Source: Candidatus Amesbacteria bacterium RBG_19FT_COMBO_48_16 (GTDB lineage: Bacteria > Patescibacteriota > Microgenomatia > CAZETR01 > Amesbacteraceae). Taken from it: a DNA stretch of 21,232 nt. The notes beneath the pieces were generated by a model, which saw nothing but the letters and a program-made list of their open reading frames with translations, did no database searches and was not told where the DNA came from. Shown here piece by piece: positions 6,772-12,862 of this stretch (the first letter of the stretch is position 1; the number at the start of each line of letters is the position of its first letter). The stretch lies in the NCBI GenBank assembly GCA_001775555.1, contig MEXE01000008.1, positions 1-21,232 on the forward strand. The letters are read 5' to 3'. The position numbers and the translations under genes are program-made.

Positions 6772-6777
6772 TATAAT
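6772..6777 (+). promoter_or_regulatory. -10 box of the PH-domain gene (leaderless)
   Basis: TATAAT, then six bases (CAAGGT), then ATG 6784. It lies only 19 nt outside the right end of the IS30 element; no good -35 is seen, so the IS end may have replaced or supplied upstream promoter sequence. Confidence 0.65.
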
Positions 6778-6783
6778 CAAGGT

Positions 6784-7509
6784 ATGCCGGATGTATATGT
6801 TGCGGGTGGAGGAGAACCCTCCCCAACCCGACCCATAGAAGGGAGCCCACAGGCAGATGTGAAGACTGAACCGGGAAGGCAGGTGAGTGAAAATCGGGGG
6901 CAAAGCATACCGCGGGAGATGATATCCGAGATACTGCGCAAAGCAGGAGAAATGCCAAGGAAAGCGTTGTGGGGAGCTTACAGCGTGAGGCCGGGAAAGA
7001 AGTTTATTAATGAACAGATGGATGAGGAGGTAGTGCTTTTGCTGCGAGCACATCCTGTCACCAACTCGGGGTGGATACTATTGGTAATATTGGGGCTGAT
7101 ATTACCGGGGTTGCTGGTGGTGATCGGGATATTTGAGCCGGTACCGGCAAAATTTGTATTTATGGGGAGGCTGATATGGTATTTGGGAGTGTTGGGATTT
7201 GGGCTGGAAAAATTTTTGAATTGGTATTACTCGGTGTTTATCGTGACTAACGAGAGACTGGTAGATATTGATTTTATCAATCTGCTGTACCGGGTAGTGA
7301 CGCATGTAAACCTGAATCACATTGAAGAGCCGTCGATGACGACGGGGGGGTTGGCAAGACTGATGTTTCACTACGGGGATGTGACGGTATCGACGGCGGC
7401 GGAAAATCCGAATGTAGAAGCGTTGAAAGTGCCGTACCCGGATAAAGTGGTGGCGATAGTTTCGGAGCTGGCGGAAGAGCTGGAGAAAAGGAGGGAAAGA
7501 GGGGAATGA
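6784..7509 (+). CDS. Membrane protein with bacterial PH domain (YdbS/DUF304-like)
   Basis: A 241-residue protein. Residues 1-75 are polar and Pro/Gly-rich, probably cytoplasmic and disordered. Two hydrophobic helices follow (WILLVILGLILPGLLVVIGI and FMGRLIWYLGVLGFGLEKFL). Residues 155-235 form a bacterial PH-like domain: YSVFIVTNERLVDIDFIN, then LYRVVTHVNLNHIEEPSMTT, then FHYGDVTVSTAAENPN. The T.eRL...........v..l..I.......G.......G.v.v.ta motif order is that of bPH_2 proteins. Two-TM-plus-PH proteins are widespread small membrane proteins of poorly known role, probably in envelope function. The ATG lies six bases after a TATAAT box. It overlaps the next gene by 4 nt (ATGA). Confidence 0.8.
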   Translation: MPDVYVAGGGEPSPTRPIEGSPQADVKTEPGRQVSENRGQSIPREMISEILRKAGEMPRKALWGAYSVRPGKKFINEQMDEEVVLLLRAHPVTNSGWILLVILGLILPGLLVVIGIFEPVPAKFVFMGRLIWYLGVLGFGLEKFLNWYYSVFIVTNERLVDIDFINLLYRVVTHVNLNHIEEPSMTTGGLARLMFHYGDVTVSTAAENPNVEALKVPYPDKVVAIVSELAEELEKRRERGE

Positions 7510-7745
7510 ACAATTTAGGACCGGCTTGGGAGTTTTTGCGGGGAATTACTCTCTGGGGGGTGGTGAAGTGGTTTATAGTAACGGGGATGGTGTTATATAT
7601 GGTGTTTGCCGCGGTGATGGTGAAGCAGGCGGGGGTGATGACTGAGTCAGTGGAATCGGAGGCGAATAGTCTGGTGAAGCTTTTGGTGCGGGTTCACCTG
7701 CTGGCGACTGTAGTACTGACAGTTGCGGCATTGGTGGTGTTGTAG
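7506..7745 (+). CDS. Small two-helix membrane protein
   Basis: A 79-residue protein starting at the ATGA overlap with the PH-domain gene. One hydrophobic helix at about residues 16-40 (LWGVVKWFIVTGMVLYMVFA) and a second at 60-79 (LVRVHLLATVVLTVAALVVL), joined by a short polar loop (KQAGVMTESVESEANS). It is similar in outline to the small CPR membrane proteins grouped as DUF5657, but that assignment is tentative. Translational coupling suggests it works with the PH-domain protein. No enzymatic motif is visible. Confidence 0.7.
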   Translation: MNNLGPAWEFLRGITLWGVVKWFIVTGMVLYMVFAAVMVKQAGVMTESVESEANSLVKLLVRVHLLATVVLTVAALVVL

Positions 7746-7777
7746 CTTAGGCAGTCTGTGGTATTCTTGAAGCTGGA

Positions 7778-9706
7778 ATGGAGGTAAAAGTCGGGAAAAT
7801 CGTGGGGAGGATGGACGGTCGGCAGTGGGGGCAGGTACATGACTTTTCGCCTGCTGCGGCGGCTGACAACGGGGGTACGGAAGAACAGGGTGAGACGACC
7901 GGAGACAGAGGACGGCTGATTGCGGTAATGGGTATTTGCAGAGAGGAGGCGGAGCAACTGAAGCTGGTGGAGACGGGGAGGGAAATTCTAGGACGAGTAC
8001 ATGAAATGTATTATGGGTCAGGAGAGACGGCTTTGTCGGCCTTGAAGAGGGCGGTGGAAACCGTAGTGGAGGAATTTGAAGGTGTGGAAGCGGGAGGTGT
8101 GGTAATTAAAGAAGGAGTAGTCTATGTAGTGGCGGGGGAAGGGATGGGAGTGTGGGTTAAAGCGGGGGAGAGGGAGGGGTGGCTTATTGACCCCAAAATT
8201 CAAAATACTGGCGAAGCCAGCGCTTCGCGAGCAAAATTCAAAATTCAAAGTTTTAGCGGGAGGGCGGTGGAGGGGGAAGTAATAGTGATGGGAAACGGGA
8301 GGTTTTGGACGAGCGTGCCCTTTGGAACAATGCGGATGGTGGTGGCGGGGTTGAACGGGGAAATGGAGACGGCCGTGGAGACATTACTGGCGGTAGAGCA
8401 CGGGAGTGAGAAGGGGGGAGGAGAGGTGGGCACCATAATTAAGATTTCAGATATTAGATCTCAGATATTAGGAGAGCCGAAGACTTTGCCAGACTCTGGA
8501 GTGACGTCGGGGATAAATTTAGGGCAGAGGATAAGAGGAAAAGCGGGGCGGGTGTGGGGGAGTGTGTGGGGAAGACTAAAGTTATCTAAGCCGGGAGTGG
8601 TATACGTGGCGTATCAGGATAAAGCGGCAGCAAGAAAAAGAACCAGATATGCCGGGGTGGGGTTTTTGGTGGCGGCCTTACTTTTGGTGGGTGCGGGAAA
8701 GATACAGAAGCGGCGAACGGAGGTGAAATTGAGTGAGGAGAGGGTGCTTGTCGAGAAGGTGGTGCAGGAATACGAAGAAGCGCGCTCATTGATCGGGATG
8801 AACCCGACCAGAAGCCGACAGCTTCTGGCCAAAGTGGAAGGAGATTTGAAAGTGCTGGAGGAAAAGAAAGTAAAGGACGCCCGGATAGAACAGGTGAAAC
8901 AAACCTGGGGTGAAGTATTGGGGGCAGCCTCAGGAGTAAAAAAGATACAAGCGAGGGAGGTGGTAGATCTGGGACTGGTACGGGAAGGAATGCGGGGGAC
9001 AGCGATGGTAAAAGTGGGAAATAAACTTTGGGTGACAGACAGCCAGGGAGGGCGATTGGTTGAGGTGAATTCCGGGACGGGGGCAGTAAAGATCGCAGCC
9101 GGCGAGGAAAGCTTGGGTAAGCCGCAAACAATAGCCGCGGAGGGGGAGAAACTGGCAATACTGTCGGATAAGGGGGTAATACAATGTTCAATGATTAATG
9201 TTCAATGTTCAGTCGTGGTTGAGAAAGATAAGGAGTGGGGCGAGATAAAGGATATGCAATTGTTCGGGGGAAACATTTATTTATTGGAGAGTACGGGAAA
9301 GATCTGGAAGTATCCCGGGGGAGATGCGGGGTTCGGCGAGAAACGGGAGTGGACGAAAGAGGCAGGCGGGGGGCAAAATATGGCGATAGACGGAAGCATA
9401 TGGGTGGTTAAGACCGACAAAGTAGAAATTATGAAATTTGCGCTGGGGGAGAGGGAGAGCTGGGGAGTAAGCGGGCTGGATAAGGAGTTGGGAGAAGGAG
9501 CGAGAATCTATACCAGTGCGGAGGCGGAGAAATTGTACATTTTGGACAGGGCAAACGGACGAGTAGTGCAACTGAAGAAAAACGGGGAGTACGAGGGGCA
9601 GATGACAGGGGGAGAGCTGGCAGGAGCGGAAGATATGGTGGCGGATGAAGGGGGGAAGAAAATTTACTGGATTGGGGGGAGCAAAGTGTGGGAGGCGGAA
9701 TTGTGA
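7778..9706 (+). CDS. PPM-phosphatase-like / TM / beta-propeller fusion protein
   Basis: A 642-residue membrane protein with three parts. Residues 15-220 resemble a divergent PPM/PP2C-type fold (GRLIAVMGI; a helix around ETALSALKRAVETVVEEF; strands GGVVIKEGVVYVVAGEGM and VEGEVIVMGNGRFWTSV), but the metal-binding DG..D motifs are not obvious, so catalysis is doubtful. Residues 291-308 are a transmembrane helix (YAGVGFLVAALLLVGAGK). Residues 312-385 are a coiled coil. Residues 390-642 are repeated strand units such as KLWVTDSQGGRLVEVNSGTG, KLYILDRANGRVVQLKKNGE and KKIYWIGGSKVWE, typical of an NHL/beta-propeller domain, probably outside the cell. It may be a sensor or scaffold. The frame contains three 7-nt repeat arrays. 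It overlaps smpB by 4 nt (GTGA). Confidence 0.7.
   Translation: MEVKVGKIVGRMDGRQWGQVHDFSPAAAADNGGTEEQGETTGDRGRLIAVMGICREEAEQLKLVETGREILGRVHEMYYGSGETALSALKRAVETVVEEFEGVEAGGVVIKEGVVYVVAGEGMGVWVKAGEREGWLIDPKIQNTGEASASRAKFKIQSFSGRAVEGEVIVMGNGRFWTSVPFGTMRMVVAGLNGEMETAVETLLAVEHGSEKGGGEVGTIIKISDIRSQILGEPKTLPDSGVTSGINLGQRIRGKAGRVWGSVWGRLKLSKPGVVYVAYQDKAAARKRTRYAGVGFLVAALLLVGAGKIQKRRTEVKLSEERVLVEKVVQEYEEARSLIGMNPTRSRQLLAKVEGDLKVLEEKKVKDARIEQVKQTWGEVLGAASGVKKIQAREVVDLGLVREGMRGTAMVKVGNKLWVTDSQGGRLVEVNSGTGAVKIAAGEESLGKPQTIAAEGEKLAILSDKGVIQCSMINVQCSVVVEKDKEWGEIKDMQLFGGNIYLLESTGKIWKYPGGDAGFGEKREWTKEAGGGQNMAIDGSIWVVKTDKVEIMKFALGERESWGVSGLDKELGEGARIYTSAEAEKLYILDRANGRVVQLKKNGEYEGQMTGGELAGAEDMVADEGGKKIYWIGGSKVWEAEL
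8195..8253 (+). repeat. Heptanucleotide array AAAATTC split by a palindromic hairpin
   Basis: Units AAAATTC and AAAATAC, then a 24-nt GC-rich insert (8209-8232), then AAAATTC, AAAATTC, AAAGTTT. The insert contains two alternative hairpins: CTGGC-gaa-GCCAG (8208-8220) and GCGAAGC-cagc-GCTTCGC (8211-8228). The whole is in frame and encodes about residues 140-159 of the PPM-like domain (KIQNTGEASASRAKFKIQSF). Confidence 0.85.
8447..8474 (+). repeat. Heptanucleotide array, TCAGATA/TTAGATC (4 units)
   Basis: TCAGATA TTAGATC TCAGATA TTAGGAG: an 11-nt direct repeat (TCAGATATTAG) spaced 14 nt, i.e. two 7-nt steps. In frame in the PPM-like/propeller protein, encoding SDIRSQILGE. Confidence 0.7.
9182..9216 (+). 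repeat. Heptanucleotide array, unit CAATGTT (5 units)
   Basis: CAATGTT, CAATGAT, TAATGTT, CAATGTT, CAGTCGT. In frame inside the beta-propeller region, encoding QCSMINVQCSVV; this puts two cysteines into an otherwise cysteine-poor domain. Confidence 0.8.
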
Positions 9707-10140
9707 AAGTGATAAACAGAAAAGCGAGGTTTGATTATGAGGTTGGGGAACGGGTGGAGGCGGGGATAGAACTACGCGGGCCGGAGGTGAAATCAGCAAA
9801 GCTGGGGCAGGTGGATTTGGGGGGATCACATATAAAAATTCAAAACGCAAAATTCAAAAGTCAAAAGGAAGCATGGGTCTATAACCTGAAGATTTTCCCG
9901 TATAAATATGCGGATAATACAAATTATGATCCGATGCGGCCCAGGAAGCTACTTTTGCATCAGCGGGAAATTGTGGCTCTGACGTCGAAAATGAAGCAGT
10001 CGCGGAGGAGTCTGGTACCGACGGCAATGTACACGAAAAGTGACCTGGTGAAAGTGGAAATAGCCCTGGCGAGGGGGAAGAGGAAGTATGAGAAGAGGGA
10101 GGAGATAAAGAGAAAGGAATGGAAAGAGAAAGGAATGTAG
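9703..10140 (+). CDS. smpB: SsrA-binding protein SmpB
   Basis: A 145-residue SmpB, normal length. It binds tmRNA and brings it to stalled ribosomes in trans-translation. Recognisable family motifs are INRKARFDYEVGERVEAGIE, LRGPEVKSAKLGQVDLGGSHI, EAWVYNLKIFPYKYA, DPMRPRKLLLHQREI and the basic tail ALARGKRKYEKREEIKRKE. Start GTG 9703 overlaps the TGA of the upstream gene; the in-frame GTG 9688 would add five residues with no family support. The tmRNA gene lies about 0.8 kb downstream on the other strand. Oddity: between HIKI and KEAWVYN, where the family has a short turn (SYARIKNGEVWL in the usual protein), eight extra residues (QNAKFKSQ) are encoded by a 7-nt repeat array. Confidence 0.95.
   Translation: MKVINRKARFDYEVGERVEAGIELRGPEVKSAKLGQVDLGGSHIKIQNAKFKSQKEAWVYNLKIFPYKYADNTNYDPMRPRKLLLHQREIVALTSKMKQSRRSLVPTAMYTKSDLVKVEIALARGKRKYEKREEIKRKEWKEKGM
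9835..9869 (+). repeat. Heptanucleotide array AAAATTC inside smpB (5 units)
   Basis: AAAATTC, AAAACGC, AAAATTC, AAAAGTC, AAAAGGA, in frame in smpB. It encodes the extra segment in a beta-turn between two conserved strands of a protein whose length is usually tightly conserved. Confidence 0.85.
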
Positions 10141-10169
10141 TTGGTGGAGATGGTGAAGAATCATTGGAA

Positions 10170-10191
10170 CCAAATACAGGAATATATTTGG
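10170..10191. other. Short inverted repeat after smpB
   Basis: CCAAATA-caggaata-TATTTGG in the 169-nt gap between smpB and the convergent gene at 10310. There is no T-run, so a rho-independent terminator is not well supported. Nothing else is seen in this gap. Confidence 0.3.
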
Positions 10192-10309
10192 CATTGGTCA
10201 TCGATATTGATGGGAGACCTGGAGAGGCAAGAAATAAGACTAAATTCCAATTTGGGTTTTGTAGCGGATACACATCTTAGTTTATGAACCAATATATGAG
10301 TAGACGATA

Positions 10310-10888
10310 CTACCGGCCAAGGTATGCCTGCACAGCCTGGACACTTCTTCTGATTCTTTGTCCAGCTCTCTGGAAATTGTCTTCTGCCCACCTTTTTAAT
10401 TCATCGTCAGTCTTCTTAACTTGGTCAGGAGATACTTTTTGCCTTCGAGCTAAGGCTTCTCTTGATGATTGGATGATTGCTTGTGGGTCTTGAGCTTCGA
10501 CCTGGATTAGTAAGCCATTACCTCTTTGAACGAGAGTAAAAACTTGTTCGAGACTGCTTAATTCTTCATTAACTCCAAGACCTCTGGGGGCTTGCGCTTC
10601 TATTATTTGAGCTGCGGCTTCGATAGCGAGTGCGACAGCTCCTCTTCTTGCACTAGTTACGTCCTCATCTGTGATAGGAGCGTCTCCCGACTTGGTCCTT
10701 ATGGCTTCAATGGCTTCTCTTGGGAAGCGTTGTGGGTCCAAGTAGGGCATTGAGTACCTGTTTTCCGTTCTTTCTCTGGCAACTTTTAAGGCCATTCGCC
10801 CTATTTGTGCGGCTGTGTCAAATTCTTTCCCCTTATTGTTTCCTGATTCGTCGGCTTTTACTTCATTTGGGATGGGTAGGTCAGACAT
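10310..10888 (-). CDS. Unknown soluble alpha-helical protein
   Basis: ATG 10888 gives 192 residues and starts MSDLPIPNEVKADES. The longer reading (from 10903) has its first codons inside the TATAAT box and is rejected. The protein is polar and apparently mostly helical, with no signal peptide, membrane segment, cysteine cluster or catalytic motif that I recognise. It contains AAQIGRMALKVARERTENRY, a middle part with SARRGAVALAIEAAAQIIEA, and a charged C-terminal helix (ARRQKVSPDQVKKTDDELKR and RAGQRIRRSVQAVQAYLGR). The + strand here is not G-skewed (13 G and 16 C in 10321-10380), unlike its neighbours, which suggests acquisition or a different recent history. It lies just downstream of, and divergent in function from, tmRNA on the same strand. 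Confidence 0.75.
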   Translation of the reverse strand: MSDLPIPNEVKADESGNNKGKEFDTAAQIGRMALKVARERTENRYSMPYLDPQRFPREAIEAIRTKSGDAPITDEDVTSARRGAVALAIEAAAQIIEAQAPRGLGVNEELSSLEQVFTLVQRGNGLLIQVEAQDPQAIIQSSREALARRQKVSPDQVKKTDDELKRWAEDNFQRAGQRIRRSVQAVQAYLGR

Positions 10889-10894
10889 AAGCCA

Positions 10895-10900
10895 ATTATA
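10895..10900 (-). promoter_or_regulatory. -10 box of the 10310-10888 gene (leaderless)
   Basis: On the minus strand TATAAT, then TGGCTT (6 nt), then ATG 10888. A weak -35-like TTGTTG lies 16 nt upstream, directly next to the tmRNA terminator. Confidence 0.7.
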
Positions 10901-10921
10901 CATTTATACATCCTACCAACA

Positions 10922-10948
10922 AAAAATCTGGCAAATAGCCAGATTTTT
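10922..10948 (-). terminator. Rho-independent terminator of tmRNA
   Basis: AAAAATCTGGC (10922-10932), a 5-nt loop (AAATA), then the perfect complement GCCAGATTTTT (10938-10948). Read on the minus strand it begins 3 nt past the CCA end of tmRNA and ends in a T-run. Being symmetric, it could also work on the + strand. Confidence 0.85.
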
Positions 10949-10951
10949 GAT

Positions 10952-11314
10952 TGGTGGAGATGGGGGGAGTTGAACCCCCGTCTGAAATGGTTTGAAAACT
11001 CGGTTTACAAGCTTTATTTTTTTGCGGTTAGTGGTCTTGGCTGCAGCGAGTCTAACCGCGTGACTTTTGCAGTGCACCTCGATTGGTATCCGCCTTAAAA
11101 ATGCAGTCGAGGAAACAAATTTAAGACGCCAGTCACGGCTGCTTAAGCGTAAGCTAGCGCAAAGCCGCGATTGGGAGTGGGACTACCAAAAAGATAGTCA
11201 GCCACCTGTGTCAGTTTATTTTTGACACTTAAAGTTTGAATCTGTTTAGCGAGTATGATTCGAACTCGGCTTGCCGAATTTTAAAGTGCCAATCCATCGA
11301 TGCCCGGCATCCCC
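10952..11314 (-). ncRNA. ssrA: tmRNA (transfer-messenger RNA)
   Basis: A 363-nt RNA on the minus strand. The 5' end GGGGATG (from 11314) pairs with CATCTCC before the encoded ACCA end at 10952, with one G-U pair. The T-arm is GGGGG-TTCAACT-CCCCC. The tag-coding frame ends at TAA (11145-11143) with the peptide end RGFALAYA. Reading back, it is open through QVADYLFGSPTPN to about NKLT near 11220, where an E. coli-like context (GTC-AAA-AAT) suggests resumption, giving a tag of about 26 residues. The GTGTCA/TGACAC hairpin (11229-11208) frames the proposed resume codon. tmRNA with SmpB rescues stalled ribosomes and tags the peptide for proteolysis. The C-terminal ALAYA differs from the usual ALAA. 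Confidence 0.92.
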
Positions 11315-11327
11315 AAGATATGCCTGG

Positions 11328-11356
11328 ATTATACCAATTTAGCGCAGAAATGTCTA
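11328..11356 (-). promoter_or_regulatory. Promoter of tmRNA
   Basis: On the minus strand TAGACA (11356-11351), 17 nt, then TATAAT (11333-11328). The mature 5' end at 11314 is 13 nt after the box, which leaves room for a short leader removed by RNase P. Confidence 0.8.
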
Positions 11357-11396
11357 GTTTCTGGCTGAGGCAACCCTGCCTCGCTGTTTGTGGTTT

Positions 11397-11412
11397 ACTG
11401 GTAATTACCAGT
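11397..11412 (+). terminator. Perfect 16-bp palindrome followed by T-run
   Basis: ACTGGTAATTACCAGT is a perfect palindrome and is followed on the + strand by TTGTTTTTT. It has the form of a small intrinsic terminator, but no + gene ends nearby, so it may stop antisense or unknown transcripts, or serve as an operator upstream of tmRNA. Confidence 0.45.
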
Positions 11413-11427
11413 TTGTTTTTTCTATTT

Positions 11428-11460
11428 GTCCATTCTTTTGCTCGTGCGAAAAGAATGGAC
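11428..11460. other. 12-bp perfect hairpin in the tmRNA-comF gap
   Basis: GTCCATTCTTTT (11428-11439), a 9-nt loop (GCTCGTGCG), then AAAAGAATGGAC (11449-11460). The loop-side segment TTTTGCTCGTGC (11436-11447) is repeated exactly at 11550-11561. No gene in the gap is convincing, so this may be a structured RNA or the remains of an inserted element. Confidence 0.5.
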
Positions 11461-11587
11461 GAAGAAAAGCACGCCCTCACACTCGCTATTCGCACTTCGT
11501 AAAATAAAGATGCTGCGGGGAGATATGCCGGTCCTCGCCAGGTAGAGTATTTTGCTCGTGCTCATTTAACGCTCCTGGTTCGGGGGG

Positions 11588-11593
11588 TATATT
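11588..11593 (+). promoter_or_regulatory. -10 box of comF (leaderless)
   Basis: TATATT, then GAAAAA (6 nt), then GTG 11600. Confidence 0.65.
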
Positions 11594-11599
11594 GAAAAA

Positions 11600-12337
11600 G
11601 TGGACTTGTTAGACTTACTCTTTCCTAAGAAATGTGTAGGGTGCGGGAGGTGGGGAAAGTATGTGTGCCGGGAGTGTGAGGTGGGGATGTGGGAAGAGGA
11701 GCAGATCTGCCCAGTGTGCGGACGGCCGAGCCGGTACGGGGAAAAACACAAGTATTGCCAAAAGCCCTGGAGTATGGAGGGGTTGAGTTGCTTTTGGGCG
11801 CATGAAGGGATAGCCCGGAAGCTGATCAGTGAGGCGAAGTACAGATATTATTATGATTATTTAGGAGAGTTGTTAGTAGACGGTTTGTCGTTCCTAGATA
11901 GGCCAGAGTTTGCGAAGTTGAGGGAGTTTTTGGGGACACAACCGGTTGTGGTTGGGGTGCCCTTGCACCCGAGGAGATTGAGGGAGAGGGGGTTTAACCA
12001 GGCGGAGGTAATTGCGAGGCAATTGAGTAAGAGATTTGAGATATTTGACCTGCGGTTAGAGGTAGAGACGGGGTTGTTGAAACGGATTAGGGATACGGGG
12101 AAGCAAGTAGGGAGGACGCGCGAAAAAAGGCTGGAGGCGATGAAGGGAGCGTTTGTCGTAAATTCAAAATTCAAACATAAAAATTCAAATCAAATTCAAA
12201 ATTCCAAATTTCAATTAACTAAGAATGTGCTGTTGGTGGATGATGTGTGGACGACGGGAGCGACGCTTTCGGAATGCGCCAAGGTGTTAAAGCAGGCTGG
12301 AGTAAAACAAATATGGGGATTGGTGTTGGCCAGGTGA
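11600..12337 (+). CDS. comF: ComF-like phosphoribosyltransferase
   Basis: A 245-residue ComF family protein starting at GTG. Residues 12-53 are a zinc-ribbon region with CVGCG, CRECE, CPVCG and C53. The phosphoribosyltransferase domain follows, with VVVGVPLHPRRLRERGFNQAE (split as VPLHPRR and RGFNQAE), LLKRIRDTGKQVGRTREKR and the PRPP-binding loop VLLVDDVWTTGATL at residues 210-223. ComF proteins are linked to DNA uptake (natural competence) and sit with ComEC systems; here the neighbours do not confirm that. Between AFVV and TKNVLLVDD, about 20 extra residues (SKFKHKNSNQIQNSKFQ) come from a 7-nt repeat array, placed in the loop just before the PRPP strand. It ends 2 nt from the end of the convergent glycosylase gene. 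Confidence 0.9.
   Translation: MDLLDLLFPKKCVGCGRWGKYVCRECEVGMWEEEQICPVCGRPSRYGEKHKYCQKPWSMEGLSCFWAHEGIARKLISEAKYRYYYDYLGELLVDGLSFLDRPEFAKLREFLGTQPVVVGVPLHPRRLRERGFNQAEVIARQLSKRFEIFDLRLEVETGLLKRIRDTGKQVGRTREKRLEAMKGAFVVNSKFKHKNSNQIQNSKFQLTKNVLLVDDVWTTGATLSECAKVLKQAGVKQIWGLVLAR
12159..12214 (+). repeat. Heptanucleotide array inside comF (about 8 units)
   Basis: TAAATTC, AAAATTC, AAACATA, AAAATTC, AAATCAA, ATTCAAA, ATTCCAA, ATTTCAA. It keeps the 7-nt step throughout and shifts phase in the second half. In frame, encoding the Asn/Lys-rich insert before the PRPP loop. Confidence 0.85.
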
Positions 12338-12339
12338 AA

Positions 12340-12849
12340 TTACTGTAATCGGGGGAGGAGACGGGAGTAGAGGAGGATTTTTTCTTCTTTGGCTATTTGG
12401 GCGTAGCGAGGGGAGGGGGAGGGGAGAGTGATGAGTCGGATATGCGGGAATCGGGTGAGCAAGCGGCCGAAGTGCGCGTGGAACTTATCGGCAACAAAGC
12501 GGCTGGTGAAGTAAATTTTGTGAATATTGTTTTGGGACAGAATATTTCTGATTACCCGGGTGTTGTAGACGATATCTATAAGGTTGGTATCGAGGTTGTT
12601 GCCGGCGCTTCTGTCACAGCGGTAAATAATGTCAGTGACGGCGAAACTTAGCCGGGTAAATAATTGCTGTTGGGATTTTTTACTGTTCAATTTGAGATGG
12701 TAAACAGCCTCAAGAATAGACCAGAATTGGTTTCTGGGGGAGTTGTAGAACCAGTCGTACCCGGGGGCGGGTTTGCCGACAAAACTGCCTAAGATAAGAT
12801 ACTTGGTGAGGGGGGGGGCAAAAGCCGGGAAGGGATGGGTTTCGAGCAT
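12340..12849 (-). CDS. Uracil-DNA-glycosylase superfamily protein
   Basis: A 169-residue protein. Residues 17-23 (YLILGSF) are the first strand and P-loop-like motif of the superfamily. YDWFYNSPRNQFWSILEAVY (residues 31-50) corresponds to the Y.Y..PRN.FW..L motif of the Mug/TDG and hypoxanthine (family 6) glycosylases. Residues 138-150 (ITLPSPSPRYAQI) correspond to the distal DNA-binding loop (LPS.SP). The likely role is to remove uracil or deaminated bases from DNA; the exact substrate is not predictable. It lies 13 nt after the stop of the upstream secreted protein gene and probably shares the transcript that begins at tRNA-Ser(TGA). Its 3' end is 2 nt from comF's end, so the two transcripts must overlap. 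Confidence 0.8.
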   Translation of the reverse strand: MLETHPFPAFAPPLTKYLILGSFVGKPAPGYDWFYNSPRNQFWSILEAVYHLKLNSKKSQQQLFTRLSFAVTDIIYRCDRSAGNNLDTNLIDIVYNTRVIRNILSQNNIHKIYFTSRFVADKFHAHFGRLLTRFPHIRLITLPSPSPRYAQIAKEEKILLYSRLLPRLQ

Positions 12850-12862
12850 TTTAACAAGAAAC

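Noticed and set aside
8586..9191. 201-codon minus-strand frame opposite the PPM/propeller protein
   Set aside because: Low-complexity Pro/Leu/Ser translation, no motif, opposite a well-supported gene; same strand-skew effect.
11229..11502. Two overlapping 88-codon frames, one on each strand, at the 5' end of tmRNA
   Set aside because: Both lie partly in the tmRNA 5' domain and its promoter; neither has a start signal or recognisable sequence.
3530..12214. CRISPR array or a spreading repeat family for the A-rich repeats
   Set aside because: Units are 7 nt without spacers, differ between sites and are embedded in reading frames; no cas genes are present.
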